The notes beneath the pieces are model-generated. The model was not told the origin of the DNA. It did no database searches and saw only the letters and a program-made list of their open reading frames with translations. 64,000 nt of DNA from Oncomelania hupensis (taxonomy: Eukaryota > Mollusca > Gastropoda > Littorinimorpha > Pomatiopsidae). Positions 10,899 to 21,125 of the stretch are shown in pieces (the stretch's first letter is position 1; each line of letters opens with the position of its first letter). The translations under genes were made by a program, and so were the position numbers. The DNA lies in NCBI GenBank assembly GCA_036898135.1, contig CM072516.1:22742739-22806738 (forward strand), read 5' to 3'.

Positions 10899-11501
10899 TT
10901 AAGCCTTGGGCGCCGCTTTTGGTGCCTTGGCCTTCTTGGGAGTCTTCACTTTGGGTTTGGCGACCTTCTTGGGCTTGGCGGCCTTCTTGGCAGGCGACTT
11001 CACAGCCTTGGGCTTCTTGGCAGCCGCAGCCTTCTTGGGAGACTTGGGCTTTTTGGCAGCTTTGGGTTTGGCAACCTTGGGCTTCTTGGTGGCAGCCTTC
11101 TTGGGAGACTTGGGCTTCTTGGCAGCCTTGGGTTTCTTTGCCTTCTTGACCTTGGGTTTCTTCTCGGCCTTCTTCTCGCCCAGACGGAAGGAGCCAGAGG
11201 CGCCGGTGCCTTTGGCCTGCTTGAGGGAACCTGCCTTGACGCCGGCCTTCAGGGAGGTTTTGAGACGGGCGTTGATCTTGGCCACCTCGTTGCCGACCTT
11301 GTAGTTGGCCATGATGTGCTTGAGGATGGCCTGGCGAGAGGAACCACCGCGCTCCTTAAGGGCAGCAATGGCGGCGGCGATCATGACATTGTACTTGGGG
11401 TGCTCAGAAGGCTTGGCAGGCTTCTTGATCTTCTTGGGCTTGGCGGCTTTGGCAGCCTTGGGAGTGGCTGGTGCAGGAGCGGCGACTTCAGCGTCAGACA
11501 T
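10899..11501 (-). CDS. Histone H1 (linker histone), intact, single exon
   Basis: Linker histone that binds DNA entering and leaving the nucleosome and compacts chromatin in the nucleus. The 200-residue product has an Ala/Pro/Lys N-tail (about 1-33), a winged-helix H1/H5 globular domain (about 34-108, with [20 protein letters not shown] and [10 protein letters not shown]), and a Lys/Ala/Pro C-tail (about 109-200). The tail holds SPKK- and TPKK-type sites, the usual CDK targets of H1, and a near-identical [14 protein letters not shown] segment occurs twice. Length is typical for invertebrate H1. The ATG at 11501 has a good context (CACCATGTC) and an acidic start, MSDAE. The coding region is GC-rich and favours AAG for lysine, unlike the AT-rich flanks. 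There is no intron, and the 3' flank carries histone stem-loop signals, so this is a replication-dependent gene. Seen: frame, domain pattern, 3' signals. Inferred: S-phase expression. No H2A, H2B, H3 or H4 lies nearby. Confidence 0.97.
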   Translation of the reverse strand: MSDAEVAAPAPATPKAAKAAKPKKIKKPAKPSEHPKYNVMIAAAIAALKERGGSSRQAILKHIMANYKVGNEVAKINARLKTSLKAGVKAGSLKQAKGTGASGSFRLGEKKAEKKPKVKKAKKPKAAKKPKSPKKAATKKPKVAKPKAAKKPKSPKKAAAAKKPKAVKSPAKKAAKPKKVAKPKVKTPKKAKAPKAAPKA

Positions 11502-11573
11502 GGTGAAGAATGCGGTGCTGCGAGCGGCTAGATGCGTACAGTACGAGTGTTTGGAGACGAATGCTTAAAATGG

Positions 11574-11771
11574 TGTTTGTTTGTATGTAGATTATAGTCA
11601 CACGACACTTTCGCATATAGGTGACTACTGGACCGATTTATACTGACACCAGCGGGCCAGTTGTTGGTAAAGGGGAAAATAATATGATCACACGTTGACC
11701 AATCCGGGATTCGAACCAGCGACCTTTCAGTTACTAGCAAGACGCTCTTACCAACTGAGCTACCCGGCTCT
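11574..11771 (-). mobile_element. tRNA-derived SINE, family A, in the H1 5' flank
   Basis: On the minus strand the tRNA-like head has an A box (TAGCTCAGTTGG) and a B box (GGTTCGAATCC), followed by a body shared with the copies at 39461 and 43521 and a short (AAAC)n tail. A 6-bp AAATGG target-site duplication is at 11568-11573 and 11772-11777. It lies in the same orientation as H1, between the probable TATA box and the coding start, so its head is near the expected transcription start. Confidence 0.88.
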
Positions 11772-11790
11772 AAATGGCGACCGAAAACTG

Positions 11791-11800
11791 CTTTTAAATA
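11791..11800 (-). promoter_or_regulatory. Probable H1 TATA box, displaced upstream by a SINE
   Basis: TATTTAAAAG on the minus strand is the best TATA-like motif upstream of H1. It lies about 290 bp from the ATG, unusually far, because a roughly 200-bp SINE (11574-11771) sits between. Removing the SINE would put it about 90 bp from the ATG, a normal histone spacing. An AACACA motif and a GATTG (inverted CCAAT-like) motif lie further upstream near 11860-11875. Assignment is by position and motif only. Confidence 0.5.
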
Positions 11801-11849
11801 GCCGAGCCAGCCGTACTGAAAACGGCCTTACGGCGCAGGCTTAGCGGCC

Positions 11850-13690
11850 CTCGCGAGAGCTTGACAATCAAAAATTGTGTTACTAAACAAATATTATCAT
11901 AAGCGCTGTTGTCAGCAAAGCATTAAAACATGTAAACATCATATATCACTGGATTCAGCAGACTCTGAACTTTCTTCTAATATCAAATTTAAAGGTAAAG
12001 ATTGCTTGATTATTGAATAATCACAATAAATATCTGACACTGTCATGTGCACTGAAGAAAAATATGTCAGAAAAAAGCGAATAACTAAATACATTGCACA
12101 CACATCATCACGAAAGTATGAAAACTAGGTAAACTAACGTCTCCGGTTGTGGTTTAAAGAATTACTCCGTTCGAAATGCTCTATGTTATTATTTAATAAT
12201 GAGTTTTCTGATGGTTGTCAAACACACTACACCGGGGGTGTAAACGCCATTGTCGATTTCTTCATTCGCTATACTATTTCGTAAACACAAAATTTTCAGT
12301 TGACTTTCGCTGATGTTATGATGTTATCGATTCAACAAATGCTCCAAACGATTCCCATTCTAAATATATCCATTTGATAGAAATCTTATATGTTTTAGGT
12401 TTAGAATTTTGCGATATACACATTGCTTCTTCATTTGCTTGAACGAGACATTCCCACAATGGCGCCTTTTCGTCGTTCAAACCAACGTAAAATTTTCCAG
12501 TATTTAAAATTTCCTGTAAATATTTTTGCATTATTTTTAAATTAAAGAACTTTACCCATCCCGTGTATACGAGGATATCGTTTTGTAAGGCTGGAAAACA
12601 TCGGTTGTACAGTATAAAAGTTATGTTGTAAGAAACAAAGATGACTATCATTTAGAAATGCAGTCCATGGGAGGCGTAATATTTTAAAGGTTATTCGCCA
12701 ATTTGTGTAGTTTCACGCTTGTATAAAGGGTGTACAACGTGTATTTGCAAAGTATATGTAATAAACAACAAACTGCGTTGCATTGGCGTGCATGTTATTA
12801 GTGATATCAATGAGTTTTTAAGTGGAGGTTGAATGCATGGGCTTCCCGGCGACGCCAAATGAAGCTTTTCCCCGTTCAACGTTTGAGGCTTATTTTCACC
12901 TCTTCAGGGTTATTGAAAATTGTAGGTATAGATATTATTGGATTGCTGGGGGTACACAGATTCTGTTTATATAATTTATTACTGGAAGGAAGCATGCTGA
13001 AGTACGTATACTTGCAAAAAATGAACGTAATTTATTTTCTCCCTTCAAATTTTCAAAATGGCGGACATATGTCTTTTTCTCACTTCCCCATCGCTTTCGC
13101 TCCAAATTAATTTTATAGAAATGTGTATTCTAATGGGAAAAGGGTAAATTAAATACAGGGAATGCATTTTTGAAATGTTTATTTAGTATAAAAACCCATT
13201 TAAATGTTGTCTTTGCTTGTGGGAAGAGTCGAAACGAAGGCAAGGTCCCTGGATGGAATGAGTGTATCATAGGCCTACAGTAAAGTATAGGCCTGGGTCA
13301 AAGAAGGTTAGCTACTCCTCTTTGGCGTAAACTTCTTTCGCCTGCTGCACGGAGGCCTATAATGAATCAAAGAACGTACAGCTTTACGTTCTTTGAATGA
13401 ATGTAACCGGCAAACCACGCGCATGGGAGTTCAGCTTTAAATTTCCTTTGCCGAGGATTTAAAATCCTGGTGATGTTATAGCGCCATTCTCTACGTCAGG
13501 CTTAAACGAAGACAAATTAATAATTTAGGATATTTTACGATTGTTAATCCCCGAGCCATACCTGCGGTGTTTTTGTTGGATCTGAGTAATTTACGTGCAG
13601 TGCAAATAGCTTATAGACTAATATATAGGGCCTTGTCAGCAGGCAATGCTTTGTCTACAAATGCTATTACTGCTACTATGATGCTGTATA
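11850..13690. other. AT-rich region upstream of H1
   Basis: Apart from the 111-codon ORF (12316-12651), it holds a perfect 11-bp hairpin at 13368-13378/13385-13395 (CAAAGAACGTA). No known repeat. Confidence 0.6.
12316..12651 (-). CDS. Uncharacterised 111-codon ORF
   Basis: An open frame with non-repetitive, protein-like composition (for example KYLQEILNTGKFYVGLNDE and WECLVQANEEAM) in a long AT-rich region without recognised repeats. The first 20 residues are hydrophobic. I recognise no domain. It could be an exon, an old element or chance; start and splicing are unknown. It lies 0.8 kb upstream of H1 on the same strand, with no sign of co-regulation. Confidence 0.2.
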   Translation of the reverse strand: MIVIFVSYNITFILYNRCFPALQNDILVYTGWVKFFNLKIMQKYLQEILNTGKFYVGLNDEKAPLWECLVQANEEAMCISQNSKPKTYKISIKWIYLEWESFGAFVESITS

Positions 13691-13694
13691 TTTA

Positions 13695-13744
13695 ATTTCA
13701 TTTATTTAATTTAAAGTCTGTACACATAGTGATTTTAGACCAAC
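13695..13744 (-). mobile_element. Short LINE-type 3' end
   Basis: The minus strand reads GGTCTAAAATCACTATGTGT, then ACAGACTTTAAATTAAAT, matching the end of the second LINE family. A minimal fragment. Confidence 0.45.
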
Positions 13745-14305
13745 AACAACATTTAAGGAAAAAAAATAATTTAAAAGATTTAAAATTAACATTGTAACAA
13801 TTTCACCAGCTGAAACTCTTAATTAAAATTTACAAAATTCTTGACATCAAACGTATTCTTTCTTACATGTGAGGGTACTACCAAAGAGCTTAGTATGGAA
13901 AGAGAGGGAACTTCCATTATGTCCTATACAAAAATGCGAGACGCTCTCACGGATTATTTCCCTTTGCTCAGGCTGGCTATATTTCATCATCTGCTATATG
14001 AATGATCTGTGTGTGGTAACTTATTGAGCCTATGCCATTGCAAAAGAACATTTTTATGGCAACGTTTGCAAAAACCAAACTTTTAACCATCATTATTATT
14101 AACATTCCGCTACTGCTGTCTTTTTTTTTTTTTAATGTTTACTTATTGACATTTATTATGTGATTTTATGCTGCTTATGTGTGTATGTCATAGGTTCGTT
14201 TTCTGCCCTGGAATTTATTATTTTTTAATCAACGACAGATATTTTAAAATTAAAATATGCATGACAGATTGTTTCATTTATCCGAAACTGTGTAAATCCG
14301 TAATC

Positions 14306-14307
<2 letters not shown>

Positions 14308-14356
<49 letters not shown>
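14308..14356. repeat. (GA)n microsatellite
   Basis: About 24 units, within the extra internal DNA of the second P-like element. Confidence 0.97.
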
Positions 14357-14358
<2 letters not shown>

Positions 14359-15049
14359 GTTGGGGGAAGAGAGAGCTCTGTCATTCAATCAATTAATCAC
14401 AATAAAGCACAATAACAAAATGTTTCACTAATATTGTGAATTTAATTTATATCAGGTGTCCCCCTACCTCCCAACCCTCTCACCTCCCACATCACTGGCT
14501 TAATAACATCAGTCACTTCATGGAAAATAATTAATTAATCAGACAGAACAATCAGAACCTATACTACAACATTCCACGCAATATAGATCTAATGCGCAGA
14601 AATTCACAGATCAGAACAAGGACTGAGTTTCTACATTACATTTTTCTTCCCGTTTACACTCAAACGAAAAGGGATTACAACAGATCAAGGACCATTTTTG
14701 TGCCTAGGTAAGGGGTTATCTTGCACAGTATTTGATCACGAGGAGAAAACAGACTTAGTCTAATTTAACTTGTTAACATAAGCAGTTTGACAAAGCCAAA
14801 CTGCCAATCTGACAACATCTACTTTTGAAATGTAAGCACAAATATAATAGTCAAACAACCTAGAAACAACGTAAACAGTGAGCGACCTTTTGAACGTAAA
14901 CTGTCAGCAAGCAAATAGTTTTTGTTTTAGCACATAGAATAGATATAACATGAATCACTGAAGCCTCTCCCCAATTGTTTTAACAACACTGCAGCGGTCT
15001 TGGTTTAGGCCTATATAAACACACAAAAAAGAAGTTTTTCGATTGCAAT

Positions 15050-15255
15050 TTACCTTTCTTTGTCTCTTGGAAACTTGAAAAAGAACTTGCCATCACAACT
15101 TTTCTTGTATCTGGCATTACGGCAATTGATGGCTGTGCAAAAGTCACCGCCCTGTTTTACTCGGTCGCCTTTTGTCATTCATTCATTCTTTTAAATTAAC
15201 GTCCCCGGACACGGTGTGTATAGGGGACAAACCTTTTGTCTTTCTGCCACGAGCC
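15050..15255 (-). pseudogene. THAP exon of second P-like element, interrupted
   Basis: The same exon as 7876-8010 with the THAP motif pattern conserved (FCTAINCRNARYKKSCDGK, then FFFKFPRD). After MARGRK it is split by a 57-bp insertion and its 7-bp CCTTTTG duplication, which destroys the reading frame from the start codon. Conservation of the Cys pair in both copies suggests they descend from elements with a functional domain. Confidence 0.65.
15175..15231 (-). mobile_element. Ultra-short (57 bp) retroposon-like insertion
   Basis: Flanked by perfect CCTTTTG at 15168-15174 and 15232-15238. The empty site exists in the other P-like copy (CATTTTG, 7985-7991). In minus orientation it begins at TTTGTCCCCTATACAC, has a GTCC...GGAC hairpin core, then GTTAATTTAAAA and a (GAAT)3 tail. 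It has no Pol III boxes and no coding capacity. Confidence 0.85.
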
Positions 15256-15603
15256 ATTTATAGCATGTCGACAAGGGAGCGTAACTCGTATCTTCCGTCT
15301 CGCGGTTCTGGACCAAGTTCCCCCTCTTTCTATAATACGCTCTTTGGTGGTATTTACACTAACATTCGCGGACAGGTGTCACTGACCAGTCCACATAAGC
15401 CCTTCTTTCCTAATAGCATTACTCCACGTTTAGTCTTCTTCAGACCACATACAGCTCTGTTGTATACAAGATAGACTACCAGTACGCTTTGGCCCAACTG
15501 GAACTCTTGAATCCGTTAAGTTACTCTTATCATCACGAAAGGACCTGGTCGCTCTATGCTCCACTGATTTCTCCCTCCCCCCACACCCCTGCACCCACCC
15601 ACG

Positions 15604-15706
15604 CCCTATCCTATCCTATCCTATCCTGTCCCGTAACCCGGAGGTCGTAGAGGCACCACAGATGATCGTTTAACCAGCATACTCCATCTTTCTCTGTCCT
15701 CAGCCA
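15604..15706 (-). mobile_element. RTE-like LINE, 3' terminal fragment
   Basis: About 100 bp of the LINE 3' end with a (GGATA)n tail (TATCC repeats on the plus strand at 15604-15628), lying 80 bp from a longer copy in the same orientation. Confidence 0.85.
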
Positions 15707-15785
15707 CGCCCTACTCTATCCCATCCCATTCAATCTCGTCAGTTCATTCTGACTTTCCAGTCTTTCCTGGAAATACTTTCATATG

Positions 15786-16690
15786 TCCTATCCTATCCTA
15801 TCCCGTAACAAGAAAGTCGTTGGAGCACCACTGAACATCGTTTAACCAGCGGACTCTATTTTTCTCTGTCATCAGCAGCCCTCATGGCTTCATTCAGTGT
15901 CAAGTCAGTTATTCTCGAATGTTGTCTTCCCACATTTTTTTCTGTCTCGCTCTTCTTCTGCCTCCTTGCACTGTACTTTGCAGGATGGTCTTTGCAAAGC
16001 CTGATGCTCTGGTGACGTAGCCATACCATCGGAGTTTGCGTTTCTTCACCACTGTGAGCATGTCATTGCGTTGTCCAATGGCTTGTGTGATGGTCTGTCG
16101 GACTTCGTCGTAGGTGATGTGCTGGGTATAGGAAATGCCCAGAAGTCTTCTGTAGCACCTCATCTCCATGCTTTGTATTCTTCGTTGTAGGTTTGCTGTG
16201 ATAGTCCATGTTTCGCAAGCGTATAGGAAGATGGAGATAACAAGGGGGCGCAGCATCCTTACCTTTGGAATGCAGACTGATGGTCCTGTCTTTCCAAATA
16301 AGCTTCAATCTTGTCACGGCAGCAGTTGTGTGTGCTATCCTGGAGAGGACTTCCCGTCTGGACCCATTATCTGATACAATTGCTCCTAAATATTTGAAGC
16401 TGTGTACCCTGTTGAGGGATTGGCCTTGGAATTCGATGTCCATGTTGATGCCTTTGGTATTGTTGGTCATCATTTTGGTCTTATCTGAGCGTATTTCCAT
16501 TCCAAAGGCTCTGGAGGTGGTGTCAAACCTCTGTACCAGCTGTTCAAGTTCTTGTTCTTCTCCAGCCAATCCATCAATGTCATCCGCAAACCGGAGGTTG
16601 GAGATTGCTCTACCCCCTATGCTGAGTGTGCGTTCATGACCTGCAAGGCCCTCTGACATGATGCGTTCCAAAAAGATGTTGAAGAGTGTT
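15786..16690 (-). mobile_element. RTE-like LINE, 3' 0.9 kb
   Basis: Encodes LERIMSEGLAGHERT, the catalytic box NLRFADDIDGLAGEEQE, SFKYLGAIVSDNGS and the C-terminal LYACETWTI, MRCYRRLLGISYTQHIT and KKRKLRWYGYV blocks, in two overlapping frames. The 3' end has the family tail (TATCC on the plus strand) at 15786. It is cut upstream of the FADD block at about 16690. Confidence 0.9.
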
Positions 16691-17128
16691 CAACTTTAAT
16701 ATAATCAGGAATCAAAACGAGGCCAAAATCGGTCTGTCGATCGGTTTTTGTAATTCGTGATACATTTTCTGCAGCAACTTTCTACTTCTGAAATAGTTAT
16801 CGTTTCAGGCGAGGGCATGACAGATATCTGACAATCAGAATGAAAACTGTTATTACCAAATCGAGGAGGTAAATTTATGCTCGACGTATTTCTTCCATCA
16901 AGTTGTTGATATATTAGGTCGGTTCGAGAAATCCTTTGAAATTACTTACCTATCTACTCGATACGCTAATACTAACAACAGATTGTAGAATTGGGCTGCA
17001 AAATGTCCTGTCCGTCTCCTTAGAGCGATCTCCATACCTTTGTACCACTCGTATGGGTGGTGAGTGTGTGTTTAAAAATGTGTGTAACATGTAAAGAGAG
17101 TAACTGTGTTTACAGATATAAGCACGTT

Positions 17129-17361
17129 TAGATTGATGCAGGAGAAAAGAGTAGATTGATGCGAGAGAAAAGAGTAGATTGATGCGAGAGAAAAGAGTAG
17201 ATTGAAGCGGGATAAAGTACTAGATTTATGCGGGAAAAAAATAGTTCATTGATGCGGGAGAAAAGAGTAGGTTTAATGCGAGAGAATAGAGTAGATTGAT
17301 GCGGGAGAAAAGAGTAGATTGATGCGGGAGAAAAGAGTAGATTGATGCGGGAGAAAAGAGT
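17129..17361. repeat. Minisatellite, 23-bp unit x10
   Basis: About ten units of TAGATTGATGCGGGAGAAAA+GAG. The outer units are nearly identical and those around 17200-17270 are degenerate. Recent homogenisation at both ends is inferred. Confidence 0.92.
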
Positions 17362-17954
17362 GTACGCCTATATAGCATCCAGCATTGGTCATAGCCATGT
17401 GGGAAAAATGTCGTTCTCATGTTCCAGAAGTAGCGGGTTCAGTCCTTGTTAGTGAAGACGGTGTTAAAAACTGGATATATTTCGTCCATCGTGAAAAAGG
17501 AAGAACTTATTCATCTTGTCCTAAAGCGTCGTCACTCCAGAATCTGTCTTCCAATTTCTCAACTTATTTTGACACGCTGCAACGCGAGCAAGTGAACAAA
17601 CAAAAAACCCTTTATTCAAATCCTCTTTATCAAATAATCTTCAAGAGTGACAGTACTGACATCAGCCATGAAACACAATCCTGATACCACCCAACATCTT
17701 TCTGCTGGACTCAGGTTTATGTGCTGAATCTAGGAGCTTGTGCCACTGGTAAAAACAAGCACACGCTGGCATCGTCCTGCAATCTCTGCCTGCCGATCCT
17801 AATCCTCTGGCTAATCTTAAACAATGTCAGTATAAGCATCACTGTTGAAACACAATCCAAATGCCACCCATCATCAAACAAGTGGTGAATCTGCTGGCTA
17901 TAGCTTCTCGCGGCTGTAAAAACAAACAGCCCCGCAAATCCCTGGCTATATCGC

Positions 17955-18040
17955 GCCCTGATACCTGTTTTTACCGAGACTTATGTCTGTTTTTACCTTA
18001 GTTCATACCTGTTTTTACCCGAGCTAATACCTGTATCTAT
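17955..18040. repeat. Short minisatellite, ~22-bp unit x4
   Basis: Four degenerate units of ATACCTGTTTTTACC plus 6-8 variable bases. Confidence 0.7.
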
Positions 18041-18308
18041 CTGTGATGGCAGCCTTAACGCAGCAGGTAGTGGACGCCCTTTTCCGGGACATGCAGAGAG
18101 TATAGAACAAAACCCCACATGAGTAGTGCAGTCAGTGCTTGTTTCTCACGTCTCTGACCTTCAGTGCGGTTTGGATACCAGACCACCTACAACACAATGA
18201 GATCTCGACTGTACAGTAGCATCACGTTTCACTACCATCCACATCTTGGACTAGTACACTTCATGCAAAAGTACATAGACTTTGTTCTCAACTTCATAGC
18301 CTAAGATA

Positions 18309-18311
<3 letters not shown>

Positions 18312-18354
<43 letters not shown>
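18312..18354. repeat. (CA)n microsatellite
   Basis: About 21 units just left of 330-bp repeat copy 1; a shorter CA tract separates copies 1 and 2. Confidence 0.95.
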
Positions 18355-18360
<6 letters not shown>

Positions 18361-18387
18361 AACACACTTATTTGCAAAACATCAGAA

Positions 18388-18745
18388 CTGGATAATTTTA
18401 GAATGTAGGAATCGGAATGTTTTTGACGGAAAAAGGGCAACATTCATCTAAAAATGTAAGAATCTTATGTAAAATTGGATCCATCCGTCTAAAATGTTGA
18501 CCTAGTTCGTCACCTATAGGGGACGATATAGGTCGAATTTTCTTCAAAATTTGCCTGAAATGTGGCTAGATTTTCTCCGTTCCGGATAGAGCACTCCCTT
18601 GTACACTCTCATGCACTACAACTGCACTCCCATGCACTAAAAGAGCACTCGCGTATTTAGAAAAAATGAGGTCCTGGAAATAGTGGGATCCTAGCAAATG
18701 AACCCATTTGTAGCTAAGAAAGGCAAGTTCTGGTACCCATTTGTA
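18388..18745. repeat. 330-bp repeat family, copy 1
   Basis: It shares AATGTAGGAATCGGA, GTTGACCTAGTTCGTC, CTCCGTTCCGGATAGAGC and CACTACAACTGCACTCCC with copies at 18800-19110 and 61630-61940. It has lost the central palindrome. Bordered by (CA)n. Confidence 0.85.
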
Positions 18746-18799
18746 CATTTGTAACTGCACACACAAACACACACACATACACACACAAGTATGTAAAAC

Positions 18800-19110
18800 A
18801 TCAAGACTGGGTTTTGCTAAGAATGTAGGAATCGGAAAGTGATTTTTAACAGAAAAGGGTTAGGGCAAGGGTTAGTGATAGCTCTGCAACTAGCCCTTAC
18901 CCGAACCCTTTTCTAAAAAGTTGACCTAGTTCGTCTCCTATAGGCGACGAAATAGGTCGAATTTTGTTCAAAACTTCTCAGAAAATTCACTGTATTTTCT
19001 CCGTCCCGGATAGAGCACTCCTGTGTACTAAAAACACTCTCACTCACTACAACTGCACTCCCATGCACTAAAAGAGCACTCCTGCGTACTTAGAAAAAAG
19101 TGGGTGGCTG
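18800..19110. repeat. 330-bp repeat family, copy 2
   Basis: Direct copy of 18388-18745, separated by (CA)-rich DNA. It contains an imperfect palindrome at 18853-18912 (AAAAGGGTTAGGGCAAGG and its inverse). Confidence 0.85.
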
Positions 19111-19129
19111 GAAAACTCTGGGTGCCTGT

Positions 19130-20690
19130 CACGTGGGGTTTATGGGCTCTGCACAATGGAATTATGGACCCTCACGTCTATTCGGTGGGAACTGCTAGTA
19201 AGTCACCCTATGAATTACTTTAATAAATTTATTTGTTTAGCTCGTTCTGTGTTAAGGTTGGGGTACAGAAATAGATAGAAAAATGGTAAAAGATTACTGT
19301 CACACTAGCTTTCACACGGCTATGAATCATATGTAGTCCAGCCACTTGATAACAGTTAAAATCACACATTTATTTCTTCTACTCTATACAAGATTCTCTA
19401 AGTACTAATCTAACTTAAAAAGTCTCAGTCACTGCTAATAGTTCGATCGCTGATAGTCTAGGCAGCTGTTATATCTTCCTCGGGCACTTTGCTATAAGTT
19501 TATGTAGATTTGGACTACTGTGGTCCGTTTTACAGTTTCTGAGGAGTTGGACTACTGTGGTCCTGTTATGATCAGTTTAAGTGCACTTCTGGGTGTACAC
19601 TTAACTTTCTTATGGTGCGGTCGAAGTCCTTCTGTGAGGTAGCTTCTGGTACACCTTTGTAGTTGTGTAGTTGGGTTCCCTTGCCACGCTGTGGGGTCTG
19701 ACAGGGTGTCTTTCAAGGCAGCTCTTTCCGTCTTGTGCGGTAGAGGATCCTCAACCAACTAGTCGTTTCTGTGGAGTGGGGTGCACAGGATAGCTCGCCT
19801 GCTCGTCTGTAATATAAGAGACGAAATTCTGCACAACCCTGAATAATCGGTTTGTGCAGAGCGTCTCACTGAAAGCCAAAGTAGCCCTCAGTGATAGCTC
19901 CACATCTCTATACATAAGCGACGAACATTCTGCTACTTCCGGGGTCCACTGGAATCTCACTCTAAATTCCTATACATACATAAATATAAATCGTGTCTAA
20001 CTATACACATACAGAATTAATAATAATATAACCATTCAGTGGTACAGCCACTGGTCTGCAAACATACATATAAGGTAAACAACAGTGGTTCCGTACGGGA
20101 TACAACATGGCGGCGCAACCGGTCGTGTTTCGCCTCGTGGTCGGCTCTTTCACGTGGTACGGCAAATTCGGATTAACAATTCACATTTATGCATAGCAAA
20201 TTCCACAAACATAATTTCAACCATAATATAAATATATCACGATGAAACAGAAGGGTGTTCATTTACCTGTTTGACAAGTTCAGGCCCGTGATGACTTGAG
20301 AGAATTCTAAGATTCCTAAGTCCTGCTTCCTGGTCTATGAGTGAAGATAGTTCTCTGCTAGCTAAGGAGATGTTACTTCTTCCTCGTCTCACACACGACT
20401 GACCAAGCTGTGCTAGGTTTTGACACAGTCAAAACTGCTCTACCCACTTAGCCTGCTGCTGATTGGTTAAAACGGTCCGATTCAAAGCTCAAGTGCTGAG
20501 TCACTGCGATGTGGGTCGGGCTCGCGGTGTGTGGTATGCTGTGTAATTTAATTGCTACTGTGTAATAGTCTAACTTCTCTACTGTTACAATTACTACACA
20601 AAGCTAAACAGTCAATGGGCAGGGTAAACTGCTCGGTTCATGACAGTGCCTAATACATTCACCCATTTCCTGCATAAAAAGCAAGGTTAG
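19130..20690. other. Unassigned region, possible long LTR or gene 5' end
   Basis: It has a spaced direct repeat TTGGACTACTGTGGTCC (19508 and 19547), a YY1-like site, a minus-strand donor-like CAG|GTAAAT near 20268 and a minus-strand AATAAA near 19371. TG...CA-like borders (TGTGTTAAGG at 19249; TGTTACA near 20590) exist without a target-site duplication. Not resolved. Confidence 0.3.
20103..20196 (+). promoter_or_regulatory. YY1-like motif with a 29-codon ORF
   Basis: CAACATGGCGGCG matches the YY1 consensus; its ATG (20107) opens a short frame, MAAQPVVFRLVVG and on to a stop at 20196. YY1 sites occur in gene promoters and in retroelement 5' ends. Which applies here is unknown. Confidence 0.25.
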
Positions 20691-20757
20691 TCACTCATTT
20701 TAAGGCTTATACCTCCGCACATACACACACACACATAATATGTGTGTAGGGGTATGC

Positions 20758-20870
<113 letters not shown>

Positions 20871-21061
20871 ACACCCAATTATCGTTCCTGTAATATTACT
20901 ATACCACTTCAAAGTATTATTAATATAAATAAAAGTTTAGTAGTAATACTAAAGGTGCATACTCTGCATAAATTATTTTCAGGCACACGCGGAACTGTAA
21001 CACGTGCATGATTTAATGACATATTAGATTTTCTGTAATATTTATACATCCTTGTGGAAGA

Positions 21062-21125
21062 TAGATAGATAGATATTCAGTGCTTATAGGGTCCAGCGGA
21101 CTGCCAAGAGCCGAATCAGGACCAC
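21062..21125 (-). mobile_element. Ultra-short (64 bp) retroposon fragment
   Basis: Flanked by perfect 13-bp TCCTTGTGGAAGA at 21049-21061 and 21126-21138. The minus orientation has GGTCCTGATTCGGCTC, then GCAGTCCGCTGGACCC, TATAAGCACTGAATA and a (TATC)n tail. The first part is the 3' end of the 702-bp retroposon family, so this is an extreme 5' truncation. Confidence 0.88.

Larger units (their letters stand above)
13880..15348 (-). mobile_element. P-like DNA transposon, second copy with extra internal DNA
   Basis: Terminal inverted repeats at 13880-13913 and 15315-15348 match those of 7306-8102, and both flanks of the element align to it. It has about 599 extra bases (13964-14562, with a (GA)n tract), which is either an insertion or interior lost from the shorter copy, and a 57-bp insertion in the THAP exon (15175-15231). 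GGTACT and GGTATT border the ends, a possible imperfect target-site duplication. Confidence 0.75.
16695..18300. other. Minisatellite region, otherwise unassigned
   Basis: Contains the 23-bp and 22-bp minisatellites. The remainder shows no gene or element I recognise. Confidence 0.55.

Noticed and set aside
10906..11304. 132-codon plus-strand frame opposite H1
   Set aside because: Antisense shadow of the Lys/Ala-rich H1 coding sequence.
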